Origin: Candidatus Methylumidiphilus alinenensis
GTDB taxonomy: Bacteria > Pseudomonadota > Gammaproteobacteria > Methylococcales > Methylococcaceae
Length of the DNA stretch: 64,000 bases
Reading direction: 5' to 3'
Assembly: GCA_003242955.1 (NCBI GenBank)
Contig: QJPH01000334.1
Location: 1-64,000 of the forward strand
Positions 8,119 to 16,932 of this stretch are shown here, piece by piece (within the stretch, counting starts at the first letter, position 1; every line of letters starts with the position of its first letter). A model generated the notes under the pieces. The model had not been told where the DNA came from, made no database searches, and saw nothing but the letters and a program-made list of their open reading frames with translations. Made by a program: the position numbers and the translations under genes.

Positions 8119-10302
8119 TCACTTCTCACGAATGAAGTCGTAGATGTTCAAATAATCCTGCCCAGGGTTTTTCCATGAATAATCGCTACGCATGGCGTTT
8201 TTGAGCGTTTCCCGGAAATGCTCGGGGAATTCGTAATAGCAACTGATCGCCCTGCCCAAGGCAGATTCCAAACCCGCTTCGTCGTAGTCCCTGAACACAA
8301 AGCCATTGCGTTCATGCAGCGGCCGCCAAGAAAAATCCTTGTCGATGACAGTGTCTGCCAGCCCCCCAACCTCACGGACGACAGGAACCGTCCCGTAACG
8401 CATGGCGATCAATTGTGCCAAACCGCAAGGCTCAAAACGGCTGGGTACGATCATCATGTCGGCGCCAGCGTAAATCAAATGGGACAATTCCTCGTTGAAG
8501 CCGATTTCAATATGGCAATCGGGATTGTCATTGAGTTGATGTTTAAGGCTCCAGAAATAATTATTGATCTGGGCTTCGGGGCTGGAGCCTAGCAACACGA
8601 ATTGCCCACCCCTGCTCAAGGTGTAGAAGATGGCATGGCGAATCAGTTCAAGCCCCTTTTGTGGGTCTAGCCGGCCGACAAAGGCAACAATGGGTTTTTG
8701 GTTGTCGGATAACATCAACCGTTGGCGCAAAGCCCGTTTGTCATCATACTTTCCGTCAATATTATCGACAGTGTAATGCACCGGAATCAGAGGGTCGATT
8801 TCCGGATTCCAGACCGAGTAATCGACACCATTGACTACTCCGCCGAATTTGCGGTGATGGATATGCAAGGTTGGCTCAAGATCAAACCCCTGGCCCTGGT
8901 CCTTGGCTTCCAGCGCATGGTGGGGGGATACGGTGGTGATGAAATTGGAATAGACCACCCCGGCCTTCATCAGGTTTAGGGCCTGCGGGACTTGGTTATC
9001 TCTGAGACGGTCGTAGTGATAGTAGTATTCTGGCCGGTTCAACCCGGTAGCCTGCAAAATCTGTCCTCCTGTCCTTCCTTGATGCTTGAAGTTGTGAATG
9101 GTAAAGCAGACTCTTGGATGCCGCATTCCCAAATGTTGGTAAATCTCAAATAAAAACACGGGTGCCAATGCCGTCTGCCAATCATGGCAATGGATAATGT
9201 CGGGATTCTTTCCCGATTTCCAGATGAACTCCATGGCAGCACGGGTGAAGAATGCAAAGCGCATGACATCGTCTTTGAAACCATAGACGGAACCCCGATT
9301 GAAGAAATTATCCTGTGAGTGCGGTTCGATGAAAAAACACTTCCGCCCATGGACAAAGCCAAAATACACCGTGCAGTGAATCGATCCATCGAACCAAGGC
9401 ACCCAAAGGTCTTTGAAGGTTTCGCATAACCCCCAGATTTGGTCATAACGCAGGCAATCATATTTGGGCAGGATAATTTCGACGCTGTTGCCACGAATCT
9501 CCAATTCGTTGCACAACCCGTACACCACGTCCGCCAAACCGCCCACTTTCGCAACCGGGGACAATTCGGGGGAAATCTGTATGATTGACAAATGAGGTAT
9601 GGACGGGCCTTCATACCTGTGTTCCGGTTCCGGGGCATGATAGTATTCGTTCACGGATTCAGACTCGGTTGTATTGTTCCAAGACGGCTCAACGGCTGGT
9701 TCAACCTTGCTCTCGGACTCAGGCAATGGGGCGGCAACCGCATCTTCAATCGCTTCGTTTGCACCAAGGAATAATTCAAACTGAGCCTCCACATCCCGAA
9801 GCAACTCACGTTTCGTGATTTCGTCATCATTGGTATCGGTAGGCAAAGGGGCTAGGCCCGCTACGAAATCGACCTCAGATGGAAGGGGCCGTTGTTGGTT
9901 GGGGAGAGCCAGTGGATCTTTGGCCAATGGCTTCACAACTGGAGGTTGTGCAGGCAAATCAATTTTGGCAAGGGGGTCCGTCGGTATCGGTTTTGCCGGG
10001 GAATTCCCGTGTTTGGCCTCTACAGTAGAGGTGGGGCCAGCCACGTGTACCGTATCGGCAGGGAATTTTGGCATTTTCGACGGGGTGGAAGTTTTTTCAT
10101 CCTCGGTTGTTGCGGCGGGTGATGCGGGGGGCTTAGTTTCTTTAGTTGCCGTCACACCCGGGGCCGTTGGCTTGTTTACCTCGCTTTGTTTGCTCGCGGA
10201 CACGGCCGTTGCGTTAGCGTCCGCATCTTTTTTGCCCCCCAAATCCGGGGACTTTGTGTTATTTTGCAGCGTTTCTGTACTTGGTGATTTCTTATTGGCC
10301 AT
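8119..10302 (-). CDS. glgA: Glycogen synthase (GT5) with long low-complexity N-terminal extension
   Basis: 727 residues. From about residue 235 onward it is a complete bacterial/plant-type starch-glycogen synthase that transfers glucose from ADP- (or UDP-) glucose to a growing alpha-1,4-glucan. Visible motifs are the ADP-glucose-binding K-V-G-G-L-A-D-V near residue 250, C-H-D-W-Q-T-A, V-N-G-V-D-Y-S-V-W-N-P, F-V-G-R-L-D-P-Q-K-G and P-S-R-F-E-P-C-G-L-A-Q-L. Bacterial GlgA is normally near 480 residues; here an extra 235 residues rich in Lys, Thr, Pro, Ala and Asp precede the catalytic part and look disordered. The downstream half is intact. No other glg gene is nearby. The extension may anchor the enzyme or bind a partner, which is inference. 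Confidence 0.92.
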   Translation of the reverse strand: MANKKSPSTETLQNNTKSPDLGGKKDADANATAVSASKQSEVNKPTAPGVTATKETKPPASPAATTEDEKTSTPSKMPKFPADTVHVAGPTSTVEAKHGNSPAKPIPTDPLAKIDLPAQPPVVKPLAKDPLALPNQQRPLPSEVDFVAGLAPLPTDTNDDEITKRELLRDVEAQFELFLGANEAIEDAVAAPLPESESKVEPAVEPSWNNTTESESVNEYYHAPEPEHRYEGPSIPHLSIIQISPELSPVAKVGGLADVVYGLCNELEIRGNSVEIILPKYDCLRYDQIWGLCETFKDLWVPWFDGSIHCTVYFGFVHGRKCFFIEPHSQDNFFNRGSVYGFKDDVMRFAFFTRAAMEFIWKSGKNPDIIHCHDWQTALAPVFLFEIYQHLGMRHPRVCFTIHNFKHQGRTGGQILQATGLNRPEYYYHYDRLRDNQVPQALNLMKAGVVYSNFITTVSPHHALEAKDQGQGFDLEPTLHIHHRKFGGVVNGVDYSVWNPEIDPLIPVHYTVDNIDGKYDDKRALRQRLMLSDNQKPIVAFVGRLDPQKGLELIRHAIFYTLSRGGQFVLLGSSPEAQINNYFWSLKHQLNDNPDCHIEIGFNEELSHLIYAGADMMIVPSRFEPCGLAQLIAMRYGTVPVVREVGGLADTVIDKDFSWRPLHERNGFVFRDYDEAGLESALGRAISCYYEFPEHFRETLKNAMRSDYSWKNPGQDYLNIYDFIREK

Positions 10303-10383
10303 GTCTATTCCAGTTTATAAGGGGAATTAAAATGTTGGCGGTAGTTTAAGGCATCTTCCCGCCGCTGCAAGAGCGAAATAATT

Positions 10384-13038
10384 TTACGCCAAACTCTTGG
10401 TTGCCACTTCATATACATCCGTGGAAATTCCTGCGCTTTGGGCAATACGGTGCAACTGTTCCCGCATAAGATTTTGACGTCCTTCGTCATACCGCCGCCA
10501 ATGGGTCAGCGCCCCCACCATGCGTGCGGCTATTTGCGGGTTTATGCCGTCGAGAGCGATGGCATGATCGCCAAGAAAACGGTAGCCATCCCCATCACGG
10601 GAATGGAAGTGGACTGGGTTATGCTGAGTGAATGCGCCAATCACAGACCGCACCCGGTTGGGGCTATCCAGTTCAAAGGCGGGGTGTGTCAGCAGGGTTT
10701 GCACTGCGGCCAAAGCCCCAGGCAAATGGCAGGATGCCTGCAACCTGAACCATTTGTCGATGACCAGATCCTCTTTTTCCCATTGATTGTAGAAAGCATC
10801 TAAGCATTTTTTCTTTTCAGGGTTATGGCTGTCGACTATGCAAGATAATGCGCCGATTTGGTCGGTCATGTTACGCGCTTCTCGAAACTGGCGCACGCAA
10901 AGTTCATGCATCGCTTCCGTATCCAGCGAGGACAGAAACCTAAGGCAGAGATTTTTCAGCCTCCGCCGTCCAATCGCAGCGGCTTCAAAGTTTCCCGATT
11001 CATCCCTGTGGTTGTTTTCGTAGAGGGCTAGAAGCTCGTTTTTCAAGTTTGTCGCTACATCATGCTCAAGATTTCGTAACGCCATATGCATCGCATCCGG
11101 GTCGATGACCTTCATTAACGCGCTGGCATATTCCTCGGAGGGCAGGGTAAGCAACAGTGCCAGGTAGGACAGATCGTCCCATTTTTGGGCCAGCACCACG
11201 CGATAGGCTTCAACCAAATGGGGGGTGGGTTTAATCGGGTGCATGCCTGCTGCGATTTGCTCAACCAGATTGTGGACAATGCGATTGGCAAGGGTCTGCC
11301 CCGCATCCCAGCGGTTGAATGGGTCACTGTCATGGGCTAGCAGGAAGGCCAATTCGTCATAGCTATAGTTAAGATGCAAGCGAACCGGGGACGAAAACCC
11401 ACGTAGTGCAGAAACCACCGGTTTGTCAGGCAGGTTGATGAAGCGGAAATGTTGCTGGGAATCTTTTATCTCTAAGACGCGGGTTGTGGCTCTTGGCTCT
11501 GATTCACCCTCAAGCTGTAGAGGACAATCCAAGCCATCCCCCCCAATCAACCCTAAGGCCAAGGGAATGTGCAGGGGTAGCTTGACGGATTGCCCCGGCG
11601 TAGTCGGACAGCTTTGCCTGACTTTTAAATCAAGGCAGTGTTTTACTGCGTTATATTCACTATCAATAAACAAATCCGGTGTGCCTGCTTGGCTATACCA
11701 GAGGCGAAATTGGCCTAGATCAATGCCATTTGCTTCTTCCATGGCGTGGACGAAATCGTCGCATGTCACGGCTTGGCCGTCATAGAGATGGAAATAGTTA
11801 TCCATGCCTTTGCGAAACCCTTCCTTGCCGAGCAGAGTCTGTATCATACGCACAACTTCCGCACCCTTTTCATAGACTGTCAAGGTATAAAAATTATTGA
11901 TCTCGATGTAGGAGTCAGGACGCACGGGATGTGCCATGGGGCCTGAATCCTCGGCAAACTGTCGGGTGCGCAGGACATCCACATCGTTAATTCGCTTGAC
12001 TGGCTTGGAGGTGCGGTCGGCGGTGAACTCCTGGTCGCGGAATACGGTCAACCCCTCTTTAAGGCTCAATTGGAACCAGTCGCGGCAGGTAATGCGGTTG
12101 CCTGTCCAATTGTGAAAATACTCATGGGCGATGACACCCTCGACATTTTCATAATCGTCATCAGTGGCGGTGTCAGGTCGGGCCAAAACATATTTGGTAT
12201 TGAATAGGTTAAGCCCTTTGTTTTCCATCGCTCCCATGTTGAAGTGGCTCACGGCAACGATCATATACAAGTCAAGATCATATTCCCGCCCGTAGATTGT
12301 TTCGTCCCAGGCCATGGCATGTTTAAGCGATTGCATGGCGTGGCCGCATTTGTCAACGTCATGGTGTTCCACGAAAATCTGCAACTTAGCTTTCCTCCCC
12401 GATGCAGTCGTATAGGTATCCTCGACGCATTCTAACTGCCCTGCCACCAAGGCAAACAAATAGCTGGGTTTGGGAAAGGGATCTTCCCATTTTACCCAAT
12501 GGCGGTTGTTTTTCAGTTCTCCAACGGCAATTTTATTTCCGTTTGACAACATCACAGGGTAGCGTGATTTGTCACCGATGAGTAGTACAGAAAATTTCGC
12601 CATCACGTCCGGGCGATCCGGGTAATAGGTGATTCTGCGGAAACCTTGGGCCTCGCATTGTGTGCACAGCATGCCTTTCGACAGATAGAGCCCATCCAAT
12701 GCAGTGTTGGCTTTAGGGTTGACGCGGGTTTGGATTTCCAAGGTGAACACTTCCACTTTGGGTGCTGCGGGAATGGTCAGGCTTACGGGCGAGACTTCAT
12801 ACAGGCTTTCCGCCAGTGTCTGTCCGTTGATTTTTACAGACTCCAGTGTTAATTCCTCTCCATCCAACACCAACGGTGCATTGTCATTGGGACTGGCCCG
12901 GTTTTTTTGCAATGTCAGACGCGAAGTGACGCAAGTTTCCTCTTCGCTCAGCGTAAAAGTCAGATCTATTTGACCTACAATATATTCCGGCTGTGCATAG
13001 TCTTTAAGATATACTGTCTTTGGCGTGGATTCGCGCAT
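10384..13038 (-). CDS. pepN: Aminopeptidase N (M1 metallopeptidase)
   Basis: 884 residues from the ATG at 13038 (the track begins at a TTG five codons earlier). Zinc-dependent removal of N-terminal residues from peptides in the cytoplasm. The M1 signatures are clear: the G-A-M-E-N exopeptidase motif followed by K-G-L-N-L-F-N, and H-E-Y-F-H-N-W with a distal Glu in L-K-E-G-L-T-V-F-R. Length matches the E. coli-type PepN with its large C-terminal helical domain. It lies directly upstream of glgA on the same strand with an 81-base gap, so co-transcription is possible but the functions are unrelated. Confidence 0.95.
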   Translation of the reverse strand: MRESTPKTVYLKDYAQPEYIVGQIDLTFTLSEEETCVTSRLTLQKNRASPNDNAPLVLDGEELTLESVKINGQTLAESLYEVSPVSLTIPAAPKVEVFTLEIQTRVNPKANTALDGLYLSKGMLCTQCEAQGFRRITYYPDRPDVMAKFSVLLIGDKSRYPVMLSNGNKIAVGELKNNRHWVKWEDPFPKPSYLFALVAGQLECVEDTYTTASGRKAKLQIFVEHHDVDKCGHAMQSLKHAMAWDETIYGREYDLDLYMIVAVSHFNMGAMENKGLNLFNTKYVLARPDTATDDDYENVEGVIAHEYFHNWTGNRITCRDWFQLSLKEGLTVFRDQEFTADRTSKPVKRINDVDVLRTRQFAEDSGPMAHPVRPDSYIEINNFYTLTVYEKGAEVVRMIQTLLGKEGFRKGMDNYFHLYDGQAVTCDDFVHAMEEANGIDLGQFRLWYSQAGTPDLFIDSEYNAVKHCLDLKVRQSCPTTPGQSVKLPLHIPLALGLIGGDGLDCPLQLEGESEPRATTRVLEIKDSQQHFRFINLPDKPVVSALRGFSSPVRLHLNYSYDELAFLLAHDSDPFNRWDAGQTLANRIVHNLVEQIAAGMHPIKPTPHLVEAYRVVLAQKWDDLSYLALLLTLPSEEYASALMKVIDPDAMHMALRNLEHDVATNLKNELLALYENNHRDESGNFEAAAIGRRRLKNLCLRFLSSLDTEAMHELCVRQFREARNMTDQIGALSCIVDSHNPEKKKCLDAFYNQWEKEDLVIDKWFRLQASCHLPGALAAVQTLLTHPAFELDSPNRVRSVIGAFTQHNPVHFHSRDGDGYRFLGDHAIALDGINPQIAARMVGALTHWRRYDEGRQNLMREQLHRIAQSAGISTDVYEVATKSLA

Positions 13039-13179
13039 TATTTTGTACCACAAGTCGTTAAGTTTGGTGTCGCTCGAATTAAAGAGTGTTAGTTTACCAA
13101 GTGGTAAGGCAAAAAATCATAAAACTGTCCGGTTTGCAGCAATTCTCATTTTGGCAATGGCGCGTAGGTCGGCTTAGGC

Positions 13180-13345
13180 GAACACACAAGTAAGGGTGAC
13201 CGGCCGGTCGCCCCTGCCATGTGCGCCGTAACCCGACAAAGGGGGCTGCTTGGCGGGTTACGGTGCGCATCAGGCCAAAGCAGGCGGCAAGTTTAGCCGG
13301 AGCGCACCTAACCCGCCCCCTACGCCGGACGGTGTTTTTGGTTTA
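13180..13345. repeat. Repeat-rich intergenic segment upstream of phoB
   Basis: Holds GTGACCGGCCGGTCGCCC (palindromic; also in families near 4800 and 50525) and an inverted pair GTGCGCCGTAACCCG ... CGGGTTACGGTGCGC. No coding potential is supported between 13039 and 13437. Confidence 0.5.
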
Positions 13346-13383
13346 GCTGAACAACTTGCTAATCATGTGGCATTTTAACCCGG

Positions 13384-13401
13384 ATGTAACAAAATCGTCA
13401 T
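13384..13401 (+). promoter_or_regulatory. Possible Pho box upstream of phoB
   Basis: ATGTAAC-AAAA-TCGTCAT has the 7-4-7 spacing of PhoB half-sites (consensus CTGTCAT, four bases, CTGTCAT), matching four and five of seven positions. It lies 36 bases before the phoB start; TACTAT at 13422-13427 could be a -10 element. PhoB autoregulation is usual, but the match is modest. Confidence 0.35.
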
Positions 13402-13437
13402 AACATCGAAGCTTTAGTTTTACTATGAGAATCAAAA

Positions 13438-14130
13438 ATGCCCGAAATCAATGTACTCGTGGTGGAGGATGAAGAGGCAATTCGCGAGATGCTAACGATG
13501 GTGTTAGAGCAGGCGGACTTTACCGTTCATGCGGCGGCTGACGCGCAGATGGCAACGGTACTGCTGGAAGATATCACGCCTGACCTTATCCTTTTGGACT
13601 GGATGCTCCCTGGCATCAGCGGTGTGGAATGGGCAAGGCGCTTGAAAAAGGGTGATGCCTATGGTGAGATACCGATAATATTGGTTACCGCGCGAGGCGA
13701 GGAGGAAGACAAGGTCCGGGGGCTTGATGTCGGTGCAGACGACTATATCACCAAGCCCTTTTCGCCACGCGAACTTGTTGCCCGCATCCGTGCCGTGTTG
13801 CGGCGGACTGGTAAATTCAGCAAGGGCGGAAAAATCGAAATGGGAGGAATCTCGCTCGACATTGAACAGCATCGCGTCAGCATAGGGGGAGTCGAACTTG
13901 CAGTGAGCCCCACCGAATACCGGCTGCTCGAGTTCTTCCTGACCCATCCAGGAAGAGTTTATAGCCGCACTCAGTTACTCGACCAGGTTTGGGGGCGCAG
14001 CACTTACATAGAGGAGCGCACGGTGGATGTGCATATCCGGCGTTTGCGCAAGATTCTAGCCGAACACAAACGCGAGGAATTGATCCAGACCGTGCGTGGT
14101 TTTGGTTACCGCTTTTCAGATACCCCCTGA
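13438..14130 (+). CDS. phoB: Phosphate regulon response regulator PhoB
   Basis: 230 residues, the usual PhoB length. A receiver domain (residues 1-120) has the acidic pair in V-V-E-D-E-E, the phosphorylatable Asp in L-I-L-L-D-W-M-L-P-G, and K in Y-I-T-K-P-F-S. A winged-helix OmpR-type DNA-binding domain follows (residues 130-230), ending R-T-V-D-V-H-I-R-R-L-R-K and T-V-R-G-F-G-Y-R-F. It would activate phosphate-starvation genes when phosphorylated by PhoR, encoded four bases downstream. A possible Pho box precedes it. Confidence 0.93.
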   Translation: MPEINVLVVEDEEAIREMLTMVLEQADFTVHAAADAQMATVLLEDITPDLILLDWMLPGISGVEWARRLKKGDAYGEIPIILVTARGEEEDKVRGLDVGADDYITKPFSPRELVARIRAVLRRTGKFSKGGKIEMGGISLDIEQHRVSIGGVELAVSPTEYRLLEFFLTHPGRVYSRTQLLDQVWGRSTYIEERTVDVHIRRLRKILAEHKREELIQTVRGFGYRFSDTP

Positions 14131-14134
14131 CACT

Positions 14135-15430
14135 ATGGATTTAATGGGTAGCTCTTGGCGCTCAGAGTTTTTCTGGCTACTGGTGATCGCCATTGCCGGT
14201 CTGTCCGTTGGCAAAGTCACCGGATTTTATTTTTTTAGCTTGTTCCTCTGTGTCGTGGCCTACCTAATCCGGCATATTTATTACATCAACCGGATCGCGC
14301 AGTGGTTGCGCAATGGCGGTAAGATTCCGCAAAGCAGCGGCATCTGGGATGAAATCTACTATCTCATCTATCGCTTACGCCGCCGCAACAAAAGCCGTAA
14401 AAAACGGCTTCTTGCCATGCTGGAGCGTTTTCGCACGGCAACGGCGGCGCTTCCCGATGCCACCGTAGTGCTGGGTCCGGGGGATGAAATAGACTGGTTC
14501 AATGAGGCTGCAGAACGGTTGTTAGGATTGCGCAAAGGCGATATTGGCCAGCAAATTGGCAATTTGTTACGCAATCCCAAGTTTGGCGAATTCTTGGGCG
14601 GATCAAATTACGAAGCCACGGTGAACATTCCTTCCCCGGTGCTGGACAAGGGGCAATTGGAAATACGCATAGTGTCCTATGGTGGAGATTTGCGGTTGTT
14701 AATCGCACAGGATGTCACTCGCGTCCGTTTCATGGAAAAGGTGCGTAGCGATTTCGTTTCTAATGTCTCCCATGAGTTGCGCACCCCGCTCACGGTATTA
14801 AGGGGTTACTTGGAGACCCTTGGAGACGCCGGGGATGAATTGCCCATGCACTATCAAAAGATCATCCGCCGCATGGACGAACAAACCACAAGGATGCAAA
14901 GACTGATTGACGGGCTGCTTTCACTGACCAAGCTTGAAACGGGGACATTGGCGCCAAGCAAAAAGGTGGGCAGCGCGATGTTTGTCAACAGCGTTTGCGA
15001 CGAGGCACGCCTATTGACCGAAGGCGGACAAATCCTAAATGTTTACTTGGAGTCCAGCGCCGATTTGCTGGGGGCCGAGTCGGAATTGCGCAGCGCATTA
15101 TCCAATTTGGTCCTAAATGCATTAAAATATACTCAAGGCAACGGGATTATATCTGTGCGTTGGCGTGATGAAGCAGGCGGCGCCGTGCTAGAGGTCGAAG
15201 ACAACGGTCCTGGAATCGCAGCAGAACACCTGCCCCGCCTGACCGAACGTTTTTACCGGGCGGAACCGGGAAAACGCGACGGCAACAAAGGGATAGGATT
15301 GGGTTTGGCGATAGTCAAGCATGTGATGACTCGACATGAGGGGGAACTGAAGGTCACCAGTGTCCTAGGCGTAGGAAGTTGTTTTAGCTGTAGATTTCCT
15401 GAAAAGCGCTTGTTAAGGATGCAGTCTTGA
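14135..15430 (+). CDS. phoR: Phosphate regulon sensor histidine kinase PhoR
   Basis: 432 residues from the ATG at 14135, just after the phoB stop at 14130; the track ORF begins inside phoB. The N-terminus has two hydrophobic segments (about residues 8-50) typical of PhoR, then a charged R-R-R-N-K-S-R-K-K-R linker and a PAS domain (about 100-200). The dimerisation/phosphoacceptor region shows F-V-S-N-V-S-H-E-L-R-T-P-L-T-V-L, and the ATPase domain has N-A-L-K-Y-T, D-N-G-P-G-I and G-I-G-L-G-L-A-I-V. It is an inner-membrane kinase that phosphorylates PhoB. The pair is followed by an OmpA-like gene and pstS rather than by a full pst operon. Confidence 0.92.
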   Translation: MDLMGSSWRSEFFWLLVIAIAGLSVGKVTGFYFFSLFLCVVAYLIRHIYYINRIAQWLRNGGKIPQSSGIWDEIYYLIYRLRRRNKSRKKRLLAMLERFRTATAALPDATVVLGPGDEIDWFNEAAERLLGLRKGDIGQQIGNLLRNPKFGEFLGGSNYEATVNIPSPVLDKGQLEIRIVSYGGDLRLLIAQDVTRVRFMEKVRSDFVSNVSHELRTPLTVLRGYLETLGDAGDELPMHYQKIIRRMDEQTTRMQRLIDGLLSLTKLETGTLAPSKKVGSAMFVNSVCDEARLLTEGGQILNVYLESSADLLGAESELRSALSNLVLNALKYTQGNGIISVRWRDEAGGAVLEVEDNGPGIAAEHLPRLTERFYRAEPGKRDGNKGIGLGLAIVKHVMTRHEGELKVTSVLGVGSCFSCRFPEKRLLRMQS

Positions 15431-15581
15431 GCATTTTAAGCGATTGAAGAAGATAGTTTAATTCTTTTTTTTGCAGATAAATTGTCACAAGGGGTTTGCA
15501 ATGTCGGCCTAATCGCTATATCATTCAGACTGTTGTTATTTGCGTTAAATATTGTTGCTATTTCGTTACAGGAGCACGAGC

Positions 15582-16760
15582 ATGAATAGAAAACATTTTT
15601 TTGCATTGGCCTTAACCGGGCTTGCGGCATTCACCACCGCACAGGCGGCTGATGAATTTCTGGATGATCGGTTCTATGCCGCGCCCTTCGGAACTTATGT
15701 CCATGGGGGGGGTGACCGAAACTCATTTGACGGATGGGGCGGGGGCTTGGGGATCGGCAAGATACTCAATGAAAACTTTAACGTCGAAGTAAAGGGTTTC
15801 TGGCAGTCATTCAGTGGCAGGCCAAACACTGTGTTGGGGCCAGCGAATCAGGATATGTCCCGCTATAACGCCGACTTCACCGGCGGTACGATAGACGTGC
15901 AATACTTCTTTTTCCGCGATGCCTTCTCCCCGTATGTTGTTGCTGGCGTAGGCGGCATGAACACCAGTCTGCGTTTCCCAGGGGGTACGCGCAATTTTAT
16001 CGGGTCGACTACGGGTAATGGGAACCTTCCGGGTGGGTCCACCGCATCGTTCATCTTTGAAACAGGTGTAGGTGCCACCTACGAAGTGTTGGACAACTTC
16101 CTATTGCGTGCCGACGTGCGTTACCGTTTGGACACTTCGCCAAGCAACGCCGCCAACGACCATTTTTATGGCAACGTATTCAATGGAAATGGTTTCTATA
16201 ACAATAGAAGACCCGACGTGTTCAACGACCTGCTAGTCAATGTGGGTTTCGTCGTTCCGTTCGGTGACAAGCCACAGAGAATGGCGCCAGTTGTAGCCCC
16301 GGTAGTTGCCGATTGCTCCACACGCGACAGCGACCATGACGGTGTCAACGATTGCGACGACAAGTGCCCAGGCACCGCCAAGGGAACCAAGGTTGATGAA
16401 TATGGTTGCCCAATCCGCATTGAGTTGAAAGGCGTCAATTTCTTGTTTGACTCCCCCGAATTGACGGAAACCGCCAAGTCCATTCTAACCAAGGTGGCCG
16501 GCGACCTGAGCGTCTATCCGTTGAAGAAAACCATCGAAGTCAGAGGCCACGCCAGCTTGGAAAAGGTAGAGCAAGAAGCCCACAACCAGCGTCTGTCCGA
16601 GCGCCGCTCGCAATCGGTGGCTGATTACCTGAAGTCTAAGGGTGTCGCCAATAAGCTGGTCGCCAAAGGATTCGGTACCGCATATCCGGTAGCCGACAAC
16701 TCCACCGAAGCGGGCCGGGTCAAGAACCGCCGCGTCGAGTTGGTTTGGATTGGCGAATAA
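15582..16760 (+). CDS. OmpA-family outer membrane protein with thrombospondin type-3-like calcium repeat
   Basis: 392 residues from the ATG at 15582, preceded by AGGAG; the track start ten codons earlier is not credible. A Sec signal peptide ends A-Q-A before A-D-E-F. Residues 20-230 look like an eight-stranded beta-barrel. D-S-D-H-D-G-V-N-D-C-D-D-K-C-P-G is a type-3 calcium-binding repeat. The C-terminal OmpA domain binds peptidoglycan and shows F-D-S-P-E-L-T, L-S-E-R-R-S-Q-S-V and N-R-R-V-E-L. The usual G-H-T-D is G-H-A-S here. The protein would tether the outer membrane to the cell wall. It is monocistronic, with a terminator after the stop. Confidence 0.88.
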   Translation: MNRKHFFALALTGLAAFTTAQAADEFLDDRFYAAPFGTYVHGGGDRNSFDGWGGGLGIGKILNENFNVEVKGFWQSFSGRPNTVLGPANQDMSRYNADFTGGTIDVQYFFFRDAFSPYVVAGVGGMNTSLRFPGGTRNFIGSTTGNGNLPGGSTASFIFETGVGATYEVLDNFLLRADVRYRLDTSPSNAANDHFYGNVFNGNGFYNNRRPDVFNDLLVNVGFVVPFGDKPQRMAPVVAPVVADCSTRDSDHDGVNDCDDKCPGTAKGTKVDEYGCPIRIELKGVNFLFDSPELTETAKSILTKVAGDLSVYPLKKTIEVRGHASLEKVEQEAHNQRLSERRSQSVADYLKSKGVANKLVAKGFGTAYPVADNSTEAGRVKNRRVELVWIGE

Positions 16761-16809
16761 CCCGTCAATCTTTGGCGGATGAACCCGCCGATTAAGCTTT
16801 AATAAACGC

Positions 16810-16832
16810 AAACCCGCTCAAGTAGCGGGTTT
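16810..16832 (+). terminator. Terminator-like hairpin after the OmpA-like gene
   Basis: AAACCCGCT and AGCGGGTTT form a nine-base stem with a five-base loop; the following T tract is weak (gtcgttatt). It is well placed 50 bases after the stop codon. Confidence 0.55.
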
Positions 16833-16932
16833 GTCGTTATTAGCGCCCGCTTTTTGAAAAAGGGGGTCATTATTGCTTCCCCCTTTGGAAAAGGGGGATT
16901 GAGGGGGATTTTCTAAATATGAGGAAAAACTG

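Noticed and set aside
9585-10330. Plus-strand ORFs opposite the glycogen synthase extension (77, 171 and 76 residues)
   Set aside because: They are antisense shadows of the low-complexity GlgA N-terminus; the 171-residue one is a Gly/Val/Ser-rich mirror of the Ala/Thr/Pro-rich frame.
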